A stretch of 64,000 nucleotides of DNA from Microbacterium sp. CFH 31415. Lineage in GTDB: Bacteria > Actinomycetota > Actinomycetes > Actinomycetales > Microbacteriaceae. A program made the translations under genes and the position numbers. The notes below the pieces were generated by a model. That model searched no databases. It saw only the letters and a program-made list of their open reading frames with translations, and was not told the DNA's origin. The DNA lies in contig NZ_JAKYXC010000003.1 of the NCBI RefSeq assembly GCF_022538185.1, positions 186,001 through 250,000 of the forward strand. The letters run 5' to 3'. Below are positions 16,780 to 26,372 of this stretch, one piece after another; within the stretch, counting starts at the first letter, position 1, and every line of letters starts with the position of its first letter.

Positions 16780-17880
16780 ATGAGCGGACCACCCACCACC
16801 ACGGCGATCACGACAGGCTGGCGCTCGCGCCTGAACCCGCGACCCGCGCTCCTGCGGGTCCGCGACTCCGCCATCCCGATCCTGCAGATCGTCGTCGCGG
16901 CCACCGGCGCGTACGTGTTCGCGCACTACGTGCTGGGGCACCCCGCGCCGCTCCTCGCGGCGACCGTCACCGTGGGCAGCCTCGGGCTGGTGCGCGACGC
17001 CCGCCCGCGGCGCGTGCTCGAGACGGTGCTCGGGATGCTGGTCGGCATCCTCGTCGCCGAGGTGCTGCTCCTGCTCACCGGCGACGGCTGGTGGCAGCTC
17101 GGGCTGGCGCTGGGCATCACGCTCGTCATCGCGCGGCTGCTGTCGGCGAAGGCCGGCTTCGCGATCGCGGCCGCCATCCAGTCGCTCATCGTCATCATCA
17201 TCCCGGCGACGGCGCCCTTCCTGCGGCTGATCGACGGGATCATCGGCGGCATCGCGGCCCTCGTCGTCACCGCACTCATCCCGCGCAACCCGCTGCGCGA
17301 CGCCCTGCGCGAGGGGCGTGCGCTCTTCGCAGCGCTCGACCGGGTGTCGGGACTCCTGGTGCAGGCGCTGCGGCGAGGCGACCGGCTGCGGGCGGAGCGC
17401 GGGCTCGAGAAGGCGCGAGCCACCCAGCCGCTCCTCGACGACTGGACGCTCTCGCTCGAGTCCGGCCGTGCGATCGCCCGCATCTCGCCCTTCCTGCGGC
17501 GCCAGCGGGCCGAGCTGGAGCGTCAGGACGGCATCCGCGAGTCGGCCGAGCTCGCGTCGCGCAACCTGCGCGTCATCGCGCGCCGCGTCGTGTACCTGTG
17601 CGACGACGGCGTGCCCCGACCGGTGGCAGCCGATGTGCTCGCCGAGCTCATGCGCGGGGCGGTGCTGGTCGCCGAGTCGATCGACGACCGCTCGCGCGTG
17701 CCCGATGCACGTGCCGCCCTCTCGACCGTGGCCGCGCGCCTCGATCCGGCTGCGCTGCTCCCCGACGCCTCGCTGGGCGACCAGAACCTCATCGGCGCGC
17801 TGCGCCCGCTCGCGGTCGACCTGCTCACGGCGACCGGGATGCCCGCCGCGGAGGCGCGGGCGACGGTTCCCCGCATCTGA
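16780..17880 (+). CDS. FUSC/aromatic acid exporter family membrane protein
   Basis: 366 residues from ATG 16780 with GGGGAGGGG upstream. The N-terminal third has about five to six hydrophobic segments (residues 30-170), ending TALIPRNPLRDALREGRALF, the junction typical of FUSC-type proteins. A long helical cytoplasmic part (about 175-366) follows. Relatives are proposed efflux pumps for aromatic acids, but the substrate here is unknown. The gene ends 13 bases from a convergent methyltransferase. Confidence 0.8.
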   Translation: MSGPPTTTAITTGWRSRLNPRPALLRVRDSAIPILQIVVAATGAYVFAHYVLGHPAPLLAATVTVGSLGLVRDARPRRVLETVLGMLVGILVAEVLLLLTGDGWWQLGLALGITLVIARLLSAKAGFAIAAAIQSLIVIIIPATAPFLRLIDGIIGGIAALVVTALIPRNPLRDALREGRALFAALDRVSGLLVQALRRGDRLRAERGLEKARATQPLLDDWTLSLESGRAIARISPFLRRQRAELERQDGIRESAELASRNLRVIARRVVYLCDDGVPRPVAADVLAELMRGAVLVAESIDDRSRVPDARAALSTVAARLDPAALLPDASLGDQNLIGALRPLAVDLLTATGMPAAEARATVPRI

Positions 17881-17893
17881 GCGGTCCGCGCGC

Positions 17894-18736
17894 TCAGCTC
17901 GCAGGTGCCACGGCCTCCCAGGGCAGCGTCAGTTCGCCGAGACGCCACCGCGAGCGGTCGAGGAGGGGCCAGCCGGATGCCGCGAGCCCCGCGAGCGCGG
18001 TGCGCCAGCGCTCGACGGGACCGAAGGGCGATACCCCCGCAGCACGCGCCCACTCGGTGTCGAGCTGCCGCAGCAGGTCGTGGATGCGCTCGCCCGGCAC
18101 GTTGCGGTGGATGAGCGCCTTGGGCAGGCGCTCCGCCGCGATCGACGGCTGCTCGAGCTCTGCCAGCCGCAGCGAGATCGTGAACGAGCGGGGCATGCCG
18201 TCGTCGCTCAGCGCGACCCACGTCGCGATGCGGCCGATCTCGTCGCACGTGCCCTCGACGAGCACGCCGCCGGGGGCCAGCCGCGATGTCATCGACCGCC
18301 AGGCCGCCGGGACGTCGGCCTCGTCGTACTGACGCAGCACGTTCATCGCGCGGATGATCGCCGGGCGCCGGCCGCCGGCCACCGGCACCTCGAAGCCTCC
18401 GCGCGCGAACGAGACGTGCGCATGGGCGGCGAAGGGCGTCGCCCCCGCCCGAACCCGCTGCAGTTGGGCGCGCGCTCGCGTCACCCGGGCCGGGTCGATC
18501 TCGAGTCCCAGCACCTCCACGTCGGGCCGGGCGGCCGAGAGCCGGGCCCACTGCTCGAACGCCGTCACGCCGCTCGCGCCGTAGCCGAGGTCGACCACGA
18601 GCGGGTCAGCCGCATGGCGCAGCGCGGAGTGCCGCGCGATCCAGCGGTCGACGCGGCGCAGGCGATTGGTACCCGTGGTGCCGCGCGTGATCTGTCCGAC
18701 CACCGGCCCAGCCGGGGGTCGGACGGAGCTCACCAT
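17894..18736 (-). CDS. Class I SAM-dependent methyltransferase
   Basis: 280 residues from the ATG at 18736; an in-frame ATG at 18790 would add 18 residues and overlap the leader of gpmA, so it is less likely. Motif I is [12 protein letters not shown] (about residues 47-58), and the acidic end of strand 2 is [11 protein letters not shown]. The middle has [13 protein letters not shown], a typical motif III region. The family is actinobacterial and its substrate unknown. It is convergent with the FUSC gene and divergent from gpmA. Confidence 0.8.
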   Translation of the reverse strand: MVSSVRPPAGPVVGQITRGTTGTNRLRRVDRWIARHSALRHAADPLVVDLGYGASGVTAFEQWARLSAARPDVEVLGLEIDPARVTRARAQLQRVRAGATPFAAHAHVSFARGGFEVPVAGGRRPAIIRAMNVLRQYDEADVPAAWRSMTSRLAPGGVLVEGTCDEIGRIATWVALSDDGMPRSFTISLRLAELEQPSIAAERLPKALIHRNVPGERIHDLLRQLDTEWARAAGVSPFGPVERWRTALAGLAASGWPLLDRSRWRLGELTLPWEAVAPAS

Positions 18737-18818
18737 TCCATCGTGCCATCGGCTGCCTGAGAGCCTCCGTGGAGCGCCACGGTCCGTCATCGGCCCGGAG
18801 GGGCCTTTGCCGCGCCGA

Positions 18819-18831
18819 TATCATGGGGGCC
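18819..18831 (+). promoter_or_regulatory. -10 element of gpmA, leaderless type
   Basis: TATCAT at 18819-18824 is followed by 7 bases (GGGGGCC) and ATG 18832. The spacing matches the other leaderless-type starts in the window. Confidence 0.5.
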
Positions 18832-19581
18832 ATGACTGCGCCCTACACGCTGATCCTCCTCCGCCACGGCCAGAGCGAGTGGAACAAGACCAACCAGTTC
18901 ACGGGATGGGTCGACGTCCGCCTCACCGACCAGGGCAAGGCCGAGGCTCAGCGAGGCGGCGAGCTGCTCGCCGAGTCCGGCATCCTTCCCGACGTCCTGC
19001 ACACCTCGGTGCTGAGCCGCGCCATCCAGACCGCCGACATCGCCCTCGACGCGGCCGACCGCCTGTGGATCCCCGTCAAGCGCTCGTGGCGCCTCAACGA
19101 GCGCCACTACGGCGCGCTGCAGGGCAAGGACAAGGCCCAGACCCTCGAGGAGTTCGGCAACGAGCAGTTCATGCTGTGGCGCCGCTCGTTCGACGTGCCG
19201 CCGTCGCCCCTGCCCGCCGACGACCAGTACAGCCAGGTCGGTGACCCGCGCTACGTCGGCATCGACGGCGAGGTGCCCGACACCGAGTCGCTGAAGATCG
19301 TCATCGACCGCATGCTGCCGTACTGGCACAGCGACATCGTCCCCGACCTGAAGGCCGGCAAGACCGTGCTCGTCACGGCGCACGGCAACTCGCTGCGTGG
19401 TCTCGTGAAGCACCTCGACGGGATCAGCGACGCCGACATCGCCGAGCTGAACATCCCCACCGGCATCCCGTTGGTCTACCGGCTCGACGAAGACCTCAAG
19501 CCCATCGCACCGGGTGAGTACCTCGACCCCGAGGCCGCCGCGGCCGGCGCCGCCGCCGTCGCCGCGCAGGGCAAGAACTAG
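18832..19581 (+). CDS. gpmA: 2,3-bisphosphoglycerate-dependent phosphoglycerate mutase
   Basis: 249 residues. The catalytic histidine is in [10 protein letters not shown] (about residue 11), and the second active-site part is [10 protein letters not shown] and [13 protein letters not shown]. It interconverts 3- and 2-phosphoglycerate in glycolysis. The C-terminus is an Ala-rich tail. As in M. tuberculosis (gpm1-senX3-regX3), the gene sits next to the phosphate two-component system, here with phoU between them on the other strand. A perfect 15-bp bidirectional terminator follows. Confidence 0.96.
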   Translation: MTAPYTLILLRHGQSEWNKTNQFTGWVDVRLTDQGKAEAQRGGELLAESGILPDVLHTSVLSRAIQTADIALDAADRLWIPVKRSWRLNERHYGALQGKDKAQTLEEFGNEQFMLWRRSFDVPPSPLPADDQYSQVGDPRYVGIDGEVPDTESLKIVIDRMLPYWHSDIVPDLKAGKTVLVTAHGNSLRGLVKHLDGISDADIAELNIPTGIPLVYRLDEDLKPIAPGEYLDPEAAAAGAAAVAAQGKN

Positions 19582-19602
19582 CCCGAACCGTTACATACGA
19601 AG

Positions 19603-19640
19603 AAGGGACCGGATGCCTCGCCCGCGGCATCCGGTCCCTT
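19603..19640. terminator. Bidirectional hairpin terminator between gpmA and phoU
   Basis: Arms 19603-19617 and 19626-19640 are perfectly complementary over 15 bases, including CCGGATGCC and GGCATCCGG, with an 8-base loop. It ends in CTTGTT on the plus side and lies between convergent genes, so it can serve both. Confidence 0.92.
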
Positions 19641-19655
19641 GTTCGATTCCCGGGC

Positions 19656-20333
19656 TCAGCCCTTCGTGATGATCTCGATCGCGTCGGTCGACGGCGTCCA
19701 GTCGCCGGTCGAGAGGTAGGCGACCTTCTTCGCCACCGACACCGCGTGGTCGCCGAACCGCTCGTGGTAGCGGCTCGCGAGCGTCGCGTCGACGGTCGCG
19801 GCCGCCTCGCCCTGCCAGCTGTCGCTGAGCACCTTCTCGAACACCGCGACATGCAGGTCGTCGAGCTCGTCGTCGGCGCTGCGGATCGCCTCGATGAGGT
19901 CGCCGTCCTGCGTGCGCAGCAGCTCGGTGAGGAGGCGGGCGGCCTCGACGTCGAGCCGTCCCATCTTGAGGAACGTGGACTTCAGTCCCTTCGGAATCGC
20001 GCGGTCGGGGAAGCGCATGCGCGTGAGCTGCGCGATGTGCTCGGCGATGTCGCCCATGCGCTCCAGTGACGCACTCATGCGCAGCGCGCTCACGACGATG
20101 CGCAGGTCGCGTGCGACGGGCTGCTGCCTGGCGAGGATCTCGATCGCGAGCTCGTCGAGCGCGACCGCCTTCTCGTCGATGACGTCGTCTGCCTCGATGA
20201 CCTCCTCGGCGAGGCCGACGTCACTCGTGCCGAACGCCTGCGTCGCCTTGTCGATCGCCACCGTGACCAGCTCCGCGATCTCGACGAGCCGAGCCTGGAC
20301 GTCCTCGAGTGACTGATGGAAGACTTCGCGCAT
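19656..20333 (-). CDS. phoU: PhoU phosphate-signalling protein
   Basis: 225 residues made of two PhoU helical repeats. The metal-binding signature appears as EADDVIDEKAVALDELAIEI in repeat 1 and SADDELDDLHVAVF in repeat 2, with ERFGDHAVSVAKKVAYL at the end. PhoU links PstB to the phosphate sensor kinase and keeps the regulon off when phosphate is ample. It is divergent from senX3. Three 11-bp-spaced PHO-box-like units lie upstream of it (20399-20427), suggesting direct control by RegX3. Confidence 0.95.
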   Translation of the reverse strand: MREVFHQSLEDVQARLVEIAELVTVAIDKATQAFGTSDVGLAEEVIEADDVIDEKAVALDELAIEILARQQPVARDLRIVVSALRMSASLERMGDIAEHIAQLTRMRFPDRAIPKGLKSTFLKMGRLDVEAARLLTELLRTQDGDLIEAIRSADDELDDLHVAVFEKVLSDSWQGEAAATVDATLASRYHERFGDHAVSVAKKVAYLSTGDWTPSTDAIEIITKG

Positions 20334-20398
20334 TCCGACGCACCTTTCCTTTCGGGGCAGGCTTCCGCCTGCGCGATGGGGCGATCCTCGCCCGCGAA

Positions 20399-20427
20399 GG
20401 TTAACGGACGGTGCCGCCGCGGTGAAT
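20399..20427 (-). promoter_or_regulatory. Triple PHO-box-like direct repeat between phoU and senX3
   Basis: Seven-base units GGTTAAC (20399), GGTGCCG (20410) and GGTGAAT (20421) start exactly 11 bases apart. Read on the phoU strand they resemble the TTCACC-type units of PHO boxes, and the same period is seen upstream of pstS. The site is placed to act on phoU and possibly senX3. Confidence 0.55.
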
Positions 20428-20498
20428 AGTATCCGGCGGCGCCTCGCACACGGCTACTAGGGACGAGAGCGCCCGGACGCGCCCTCTACGCTGGTGCC

Positions 20499-21722
20499 AT
20501 GGACACGACGCAGCTCGCGCTGCTCGCCCTCCTCGCCGGCGTCGTCATCGGGGGCTCCGTCGCCGCGGTCATCGTCATCGCTCTGCGTGCACGCGACCGC
20601 GCGCGGGTCGAGACGTCGCTCGCCATCCCGGACGGGGTGCGCGAAGTGCTGCACGGCATGGACGAGGCGGCCGTCGTCGCCGATGCATCGTTCACCGTGC
20701 TGGCTGCCTCTGCGGCCGCCGCGCCGTTCCAGCTCGCCGAAGGGCGCGCGATGCCGGACGAGCAGCTTCGTGCGCTCGTGCGCACCGTCCGGGCGGGCAC
20801 CACGTCGGAGACCGCGACACTGCGTCTGCACCGCGGCGCGCGACCCGCGGAGCCCCGCCTGGTCGTCGTGCGGGCCACGCCCATCTCGCCCCGGCTGACG
20901 CTCCTCGTGATCCGCGACATCACCGAGCGCGAGCGCGTCGAGCAGATGCGGCGGGACTTCGTGGCGAACACGAGCCACGAGCTGAAGACGCCGGTCGGCG
21001 CCGTGACGCTTCTCGCCGAGGCGATCGAGTCGGCCGCCGACGACCCGCCGCAGGTGCGGATCTTCGCGTCGCGGCTGACGGCCGAGGCGAACCGGCTGGC
21101 GCTGCTGACATCGCGCATCCTGAACCTGTCGCGCCTGCAGTCCGCCGACGAGCTCACCGAGGAACGCGACGTCTCGGTCGACGAGGTGGTGGCAGCCGCG
21201 GTCGACACCCACGCCATCCAGGCCGGCTCCGCCGGCGTCGACGTCGTGCGAGGCGGAACGCGCGGCCTGTGGGTGCGTGGCGACGCGCAGGTGCTGACCG
21301 AGGCGGTGGGCAACCTCGTGGCGAACGCGATCGCGTACTCGCCGCAGGGTTCGAGTGTCGGGGTGGGCGTGAAGTCGGTCGACGGCGTCGTCGAGATCGC
21401 CGTGACCGATCGGGGCATCGGCATCGCCGAGGGTGACCAGGACCGCGTCTTCGAGCGCTTCTACCGCGCCGACCCTGCGCGCGCCCGTCGCACCGGCGGG
21501 AGCGGGCTGGGGCTGTCGATCGTGAAGCACGCGGTCCAGCGCCACGGCGGGGAGGTGCGGCTCTGGTCGCGCCCCGGACGCGGCTCCACCTTCACCATCC
21601 GGCTGCCCGAGATCGCGCCGCCCGCCGACCAGGCGGATCCCAAGCGTGATCGCAGGAAGAGCAAGAAGCGCTCGCGCGCCGAAGCTTCCCGCCCCCTCTC
21701 TACGAACGGAGAACCTGTATGA
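20499..21722 (+). CDS. senX3: SenX3-type phosphate-responsive sensor histidine kinase
   Basis: 407 residues. One N-terminal membrane helix (about 5-28), a PAS-like domain (about 45-145), a dimerisation domain with the phospho-accepting histidine in NTSHELKTPVGA, and an ATPase domain with N box EAVGNLVANAIAYS, DRGIGI and GGSGLGLSIV. The short extracellular part and single helix match SenX3/PhoR, which senses phosphate through PhoU and Pst. The C-terminal tail is basic (DRRKSKKRSR). TACGCT ends 6 bases before the ATG. Its stop overlaps the regX3 start by four bases (ATGA). Confidence 0.92.
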   Translation: MDTTQLALLALLAGVVIGGSVAAVIVIALRARDRARVETSLAIPDGVREVLHGMDEAAVVADASFTVLAASAAAAPFQLAEGRAMPDEQLRALVRTVRAGTTSETATLRLHRGARPAEPRLVVVRATPISPRLTLLVIRDITERERVEQMRRDFVANTSHELKTPVGAVTLLAEAIESAADDPPQVRIFASRLTAEANRLALLTSRILNLSRLQSADELTEERDVSVDEVVAAAVDTHAIQAGSAGVDVVRGGTRGLWVRGDAQVLTEAVGNLVANAIAYSPQGSSVGVGVKSVDGVVEIAVTDRGIGIAEGDQDRVFERFYRADPARARRTGGSGLGLSIVKHAVQRHGGEVRLWSRPGRGSTFTIRLPEIAPPADQADPKRDRRKSKKRSRAEASRPLSTNGEPV

Positions 21723-22402
21723 CCCGCGTCCTGATCGTCGAGGACGAGCCCGACCTCGCCGACCCGCTCGCCTACCTGCTCCGCCGCGAGGGCTTCGAGG
21801 TCGAGATCGCCGAGGACGGACCGGCGGCGCTCACCGCCTTCCGCGAGCACGGCGCCGACATCCTCCTGCTCGACCTCATGCTGCCGGGGATGCCGGGGAC
21901 CGAGGTGGCCCGGCAGATCCGCAGCACGTCGACGGTGCCGATCATCATGCTGACGGCGAAGGACTCCGAGGTCGACATCGTCGTAGGGCTCGAACTCGGC
22001 GCGGACGACTACGTCACCAAGCCGTACTCGGCCCGTGAGCTGCTCGCGCGCATGCGAGCGGTGCTGCGCCGGTTCGCGCAGGTCGACGCCGACCTCGACG
22101 AGCGCGTCCTCGACGCCGGGCGCGTGGTGCTCGACATCGACCGGCACACGGTCGCGGTGGACGGCACGGAGATCAGCATGCCCCTCAGGGAATTCGAGCT
22201 GCTCGAGGTGCTGATGCGCAACGCGGGGCGGGTGCTGACCCGTGGCCAGCTCATCGACCGCGTCTGGGGGAGCGACTACTTCGGCGACACCAAGACGCTC
22301 GACGTGCACATCAAGCGCATCCGCTCGCGCATCGAGGTCGACCCGAGTGCACCCGTCATGCTGGTGACGGTGCGCGGTCTCGGCTACCGCTTCGAGGGCT
22401 GA
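21719..22402 (+). CDS. regX3: RegX3-type OmpR-family response regulator
   Basis: 227 residues. The receiver domain has the acidic pair EDEPD, the phospho-acceptor in ILLLDLMLPG and the lysine in VTKPYSARELLAR. The winged helix has LREFELLEVLMRNAGRVLTR and DVHIKRIRSRIE. It is translationally coupled to senX3. It should bind 11-bp direct repeats of the PHO-box type, two sets of which are visible in this window, upstream of pstS and phoU. A perfect hairpin terminator follows. Confidence 0.94.
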   Translation: MTRVLIVEDEPDLADPLAYLLRREGFEVEIAEDGPAALTAFREHGADILLLDLMLPGMPGTEVARQIRSTSTVPIIMLTAKDSEVDIVVGLELGADDYVTKPYSARELLARMRAVLRRFAQVDADLDERVLDAGRVVLDIDRHTVAVDGTEISMPLREFELLEVLMRNAGRVLTRGQLIDRVWGSDYFGDTKTLDVHIKRIRSRIEVDPSAPVMLVTVRGLGYRFEG

Positions 22403-22422
22403 TCGAGGCAGACCCGGCACGA

Positions 22423-22457
22423 CGAAGCCCGCCGCGCATCTGCGCCGGCGGGCTTCG
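22423..22457. terminator. Bidirectional hairpin terminator after regX3
   Basis: CGAAGCCCGCCG (22423-22434) and CGGCGGGCTTCG (22446-22457) form a perfect 12-bp stem with an 11-base loop. It lies between the convergent regX3 and lipoprotein genes. Confidence 0.9.
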
Positions 22458-22475
22458 GTGTCGTGGTGTGCGAGC

Positions 22476-22976
22476 TCAGCCCTCGGTGGCCTCGGCGACG
22501 CTCGGCACGAGCGGCGCGAGGTACGGAAGCTCCCCGTCGAGGACGGGAACCGGGATGAGCGTGCCTTCGGCGTCGCCCGACTGGAAGTAGCCCGGGATGT
22601 CGGCGCCCGCAGGCGTGTCGAGGTCTTCGACCAGGATGGGGTCTTCACCGTCGGCGCCGAGGCTGATCGTCGTCTTCGCGGGCACGCGCACCGTAAGGGG
22701 GATCGACGACGAGCCCTCGCCGAGCTCGATGCGCAGCGTGTGCGACTCGTCGGTGTCGTTGACGATGGCGGCGACGAAGTTGCCGGCGGAGCCGTCTTCG
22801 TTCGCGACGATGAACGCGTTGCGCACGTCGAGCGGGCCGTTGTCGTAGACGTTCACGCCCTCTGCCGCCGAGTACTCGATGGTCGTCGCCTGCGGCGAGA
22901 TCATGCTGCAGCCGGTCGTTCCGAGAGCCAGAGCGGCCCCGACGGCGATCGACGCGATGAGGCGGCGCGAGTTCAC
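22476..22976 (-). CDS. Putative lipoprotein of unknown function
   Basis: 166 residues from GTG 22976, chosen because GGGAGGA lies just upstream and the protein then begins with a basic, hydrophobic signal peptide. The cysteine at about residue 20 (ALGTTGCS) is a plausible but not ideal lipobox. The mature part has short beta-rich motifs (NAFIVANEDGSAGNFVAAIV, PLTVRVPAKTTISLG) like copper-chaperone or immunoglobulin-like folds, which I cannot assign. It is divergent from carD and convergent with regX3. Confidence 0.75.
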   Translation of the reverse strand: MNSRRLIASIAVGAALALGTTGCSMISPQATTIEYSAAEGVNVYDNGPLDVRNAFIVANEDGSAGNFVAAIVNDTDESHTLRIELGEGSSSIPLTVRVPAKTTISLGADGEDPILVEDLDTPAGADIPGYFQSGDAEGTLIPVPVLDGELPYLAPLVPSVAEATEG

Positions 22977-23122
22977 AGATCCTCCCAGGACGGATGACGG
23001 CTTCTTCAGCATTCTAGGGGGTCGGCGCGACGGCTGTGGGGCGCCTCCCCGGCGCCCGGGGTGGAGAACCTTAGCGTATGTCGCCTGTGGTATCCTGGAG
23101 GTTGCCGAAAGGACATAACTCC

Positions 23123-23605
23123 ATGCTTTTTGAGGTTGGCGAGACGGTCGTTTACCCCCACCACGGCGCGGCAACGATCATCGAGGTCAAAGACCGCATC
23201 ATCAAGGGTGAGACCAAGAAATACCTGAAGCTCAACGTCACGCAGGGTGACCTGATCATCGAGGTCCCCGCTGAGAACGTCGATCTGGTCGGCGTACGCG
23301 ATGTGATCGGCAAGGAAGGCCTCGACAAGGTCTTCGAGGTGCTGCGCGCTCCCTTCACGGAGGAGCCCACGAACTGGTCCCGCCGCTACAAGGCGAACCT
23401 CGAGAAGCTCGCCTCCGGCGACGTGATCAAGGTCAGCGAGGTCGTGCGCGACCTGTGGCGCCGCGATCAGGACCGTGGCCTTTCGGCCGGCGAGAAGCGG
23501 ATGCTCGCGAAGGCGAAGCAGATCCTCGTGTCCGAGCTCGCGCTCGCTGAGAAGACCGACGAAGAGAAGGCCAGCGTCATCCTCGACGAGGTCCTCGCCT
23601 CCTGA
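23123..23605 (+). CDS. carD: CarD-family RNA polymerase-binding regulator
   Basis: 160 residues from ATG 23123 with AAAGGAC upstream. The N-terminal RNA-polymerase-interaction domain begins [17 protein letters not shown] and includes YLKLNV. The C-terminal helical domain contains [13 protein letters not shown], carrying the tryptophan that contacts the upstream edge of the -10 element. CarD stabilises open promoter complexes and affects rRNA transcription in actinobacteria. It sits upstream of ispDF, as in M. tuberculosis. A likely -10, TATCCT, lies about 25-30 bases before the start. Confidence 0.96.
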   Translation: MLFEVGETVVYPHHGAATIIEVKDRIIKGETKKYLKLNVTQGDLIIEVPAENVDLVGVRDVIGKEGLDKVFEVLRAPFTEEPTNWSRRYKANLEKLASGDVIKVSEVVRDLWRRDQDRGLSAGEKRMLAKAKQILVSELALAEKTDEEKASVILDEVLAS

Positions 23606-23661
23606 GGGCCGCCCCTCCAGCGTTCCCCTGACCTCACGCGGCACCCGCTAGCGTGGATCGG

Positions 23662-24867
23662 GTGACCATCGCACCCGTTCCCCGCATCGGCATCATCGTG
23701 GTCGCGGCCGGATCCGGCACGCGGCTCGGCGCCGGAGCGCCGAAGGGGTTCGTCGGCATCGACGGGCACACGATCCTGCGCCACGCGCTGGAGCGCGTCC
23801 TCGACGCCCCCGCCGCGCAGGTCGTCGTCGTCGCCCCTCCCGGGCGTGAAGGCGATGCCCTGAGCGAGGCCCTCGAGGCCGCGGGCGATCGCCGCGACCT
23901 CGTGACGGTCGTTCCCGGTGGGGCGACGCGCCAGGCGTCGGTGCAGGCCGGGCTGTCGGCGCTGTGGGCCGACGTCGAGATCGTGCTCGTCCACGACGCC
24001 GCGCGGGCCCTCACGCCGCCCGAAGTATTCACGCGGGTGATCGAGGCGATCGAGTCGGGCCGGGCCGCGGCGATCCCCGTGCTGCCCGTCGTCGACACGA
24101 TCAAGCGCGTCGACGGCGCCGAGATCGTCGGCGGGGTGGACAGGTCCGAGTTGTCCGCCGCGCAGACGCCCCAGGGGTTCCAGCGTGAGGTGCTCGACGC
24201 CGCCTATCGGGACGCGACCGGCGACTTCACCGACGACGCCGCGCTCGTGGCCGACGCCGGCCATGCCATCGCGGCCGTGCCGGGGCATCCGCTCGCCTTC
24301 AAGATCACGACCGCGGACGACCTCGACCGCGCGCGCAGCATCGTCGCCGACCGGCCGATCGCGACCACCTCGGCGCGCATCGAGCACGACGTCGCGATCC
24401 CGCGGGTCGGGCTCGGCACCGACGTGCATGCGTTCGGCGGCGAGGGCGCGCTCTGGCTGGCAGGCCTGGAATGGCCGGGGGAGCAGGCGCTGTCGGGGCA
24501 CTCCGACGGCGACGCAGTCGCGCATGCCATCGTCGACGCGCTGCTGGCGGCCGCCGGACTGGGCGACATCGGCACTCACTTCGGCACCGACCACCCGGAG
24601 TACGCCGGCGCGCATGCGGATGTGTTCCTCGCGCGCACGCTCGGCCTGCTCGGCGAGGCCGGCTGGCGGGTCGGCAATGTCTCGGTGCAGGTGCAGGCGA
24701 ACCGCCCACGCTTCGCGTCACGCCGATCCGAGGCCGAGGCGACCCTGTCGGCGGCGCTCGGCGGCGCACCGGTGTCGGTGTCGGCTACGACGACCGACGG
24801 GCTGGGGTTCACCGGCCGGGGTGAGGGAGTCGCGGCCTTCGCGGTGGCGCTGGTCGTCAAGGCCTGA
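23662..24867 (+). CDS. ispDF: Bifunctional IspD-IspF enzyme of the MEP pathway
   Basis: 401 residues. Residues about 1-225 are IspD ([18 protein letters not shown] nucleotide loop, [18 protein letters not shown]), which makes CDP-methylerythritol. Residues about 245-401 are IspF ([47 protein letters not shown]), which makes methylerythritol cyclodiphosphate. The GTG start at 23662 follows TAGCGT (23649-23654) after 7 bases. M. tuberculosis has two separate adjacent genes here, so this is a fusion of neighbours. Both active-site sets look intact by eye. The product feeds isoprenoid synthesis. Confidence 0.95.
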   Translation: MTIAPVPRIGIIVVAAGSGTRLGAGAPKGFVGIDGHTILRHALERVLDAPAAQVVVVAPPGREGDALSEALEAAGDRRDLVTVVPGGATRQASVQAGLSALWADVEIVLVHDAARALTPPEVFTRVIEAIESGRAAAIPVLPVVDTIKRVDGAEIVGGVDRSELSAAQTPQGFQREVLDAAYRDATGDFTDDAALVADAGHAIAAVPGHPLAFKITTADDLDRARSIVADRPIATTSARIEHDVAIPRVGLGTDVHAFGGEGALWLAGLEWPGEQALSGHSDGDAVAHAIVDALLAAAGLGDIGTHFGTDHPEYAGAHADVFLARTLGLLGEAGWRVGNVSVQVQANRPRFASRRSEAEATLSAALGGAPVSVSATTTDGLGFTGRGEGVAAFAVALVVKA

Positions 24868-24886
24868 CTCGCCGCGCCCGTCGCGT

Positions 24887-25354
24887 TCAGAGCGTGCGGG
24901 TCATGAACATCGAGTAGGGATCCACGGCGTAGCCCCCGAACGGCCCGCACTTGGTGAACCCCTCGCTCTCGTAGAGACGCTGGGCGGGGAGGAACTCCTC
25001 GGTGCTTCCGGTCTCGAGCCACAGGCTCCTCATGCCGCGCGCACCGGCCTCGGCCACGATGTGCCGCAGCAGCGCGCGTCCGATGCCGTAGCCGCGGTAG
25101 CGGTCGTCGACCCGCATCGACTTCAGCTCGCCGCGCTCGGCGTCCATCGTCTTGAGCGCGCCGATGCCGGCGAGGTCGTCCTGGACCCACGCCGACCAGA
25201 ACGCGACGGCGGGGTCGCGCAGCGCGTCGATGTCGAGCGCGTGGACGCTCTCGGGCGGCGAGGTCTCGAGCATGCCGGCGAGATGGAACGCGATGAGCCG
25301 CCGTGTGGCGTCGCCGCTCAGGTCGTCGGGCTGGATGCGGATCGTGGCGTGCAT
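24887..25354 (-). CDS. GNAT-family N-acetyltransferase
   Basis: 155 residues from ATG 25354. Acetyl-CoA-binding motif A is clear: RVDDRYRGYGIGRALLRHI (about residues 81-99), followed by GMRSLWLETGS and YESEGFTKCGPFGGY. Substrates of such proteins range from amino acids to antibiotics; none can be assigned. It lies on the opposite strand inside what is elsewhere a conserved carD-ispDF-cysS-rlmB run, so it looks like an insertion into that block. Confidence 0.85.
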   Translation of the reverse strand: MHATIRIQPDDLSGDATRRLIAFHLAGMLETSPPESVHALDIDALRDPAVAFWSAWVQDDLAGIGALKTMDAERGELKSMRVDDRYRGYGIGRALLRHIVAEAGARGMRSLWLETGSTEEFLPAQRLYESEGFTKCGPFGGYAVDPYSMFMTRTL

Positions 25355-25397
25355 GTCGCAGGCCAGTGTGCCACCCGCGCGTTGCGGGCAGGTTTCG

Positions 25398-26330
25398 TCA
25401 GGCCTCGACCGCGTACGGCTTCGGGTCGCGGGGTGAGCGCGATCCCCAAGCGAGCAGTGCAAGGCCTGCAGCGAGCACCACGAGCCCGACGATCGCGAGC
25501 ACCGAGAGCCGCTCACCGAGCACGCTGATGCCCAGGATGCTCGCGGTCAGCGGCTCGCCGAGCGTGAGCGTGGCGGCGGTCGCGGCGGTGAGTCCGCTGA
25601 GCCCCCACGTGAACAGCACGTACGCGATGGAGATAGTCCCGAGCCCGAGCCACAGCGCCATGACGACGCCGCTCGTGGTCCCGAGCCAGGCGAGATCGAC
25701 GAACGGCAGCGCGAGCGCGCACAGCAGGGCCGAAGAGGCGCCCATGGCGCCGACGACGGTGAACGGATCCCAGCCGTCGTCGAGCAGACGGCGCTGTGCG
25801 TTGGCGATGACCGCGAACGAGGCCCCCGCGCCGATCGAGCCGAGCAGCCCGAGCGGGTCGGTGCCGCCGGCGCTTCCTGCCTCGCCGCCGAAGCCGAGCA
25901 GCACCACGCCGAGCGTCGCGAGGGCTGTCGCGCCCATCCACGTCGGTGACGGCATCCGTCGCGTCAGCGCCCACTCCAGCAGCCCGGCGAGGATCGGCGC
26001 GGATCCGAGCGCCACCACAGTGCCCACCGCGACGCCGTTGAGCCCGGTGCCGAGGAAGAACAGCGGCTGGTACACCGACAGGCAGGCCCCGGTCAGCACC
26101 ATGAGCGACAGCGGCCGCAGCGTCAGCCGGGGCGCGGGAGCGGCGTCGGCCGGCCGGCGGCGCGCGTGGCGGGCGGCGAGCAGGAACGCGAGGACCGCGA
26201 GTCCGGTGCCGCCGATGACCATGCGCATCACGCCGATCGACAGCGGGGTGGTGCCCCCGGGTCCGAGCGCCTGCGACGTGCCCGTTGTTCCGAAGAGCAT
26301 TGCGGCGGCGAGGACGGCGAGCACATGCAT
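25398..26330 (-). CDS. EamA/DMT-family transporter
   Basis: 310 residues from ATG 26330 with about ten hydrophobic segments in two EamA halves (roughly 5-140 and 150-290); GLGTISIAYVLFTWGLSG is the typical second-repeat signature. Such proteins export or exchange metabolites, often amino acids or nucleobases, by proton or sodium gradients. It is divergent from cysS across a 42-base gap, so their promoters must overlap. With the GNAT gene it interrupts conserved synteny. Confidence 0.85.
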   Translation of the reverse strand: MHVLAVLAAAMLFGTTGTSQALGPGGTTPLSIGVMRMVIGGTGLAVLAFLLAARHARRRPADAAPAPRLTLRPLSLMVLTGACLSVYQPLFFLGTGLNGVAVGTVVALGSAPILAGLLEWALTRRMPSPTWMGATALATLGVVLLGFGGEAGSAGGTDPLGLLGSIGAGASFAVIANAQRRLLDDGWDPFTVVGAMGASSALLCALALPFVDLAWLGTTSGVVMALWLGLGTISIAYVLFTWGLSGLTAATAATLTLGEPLTASILGISVLGERLSVLAIVGLVVLAAGLALLAWGSRSPRDPKPYAVEA

Positions 26331-26372
26331 CACACTCAGTTCTAGCGGATACCCGGCCGGTAGGCTGATGCG

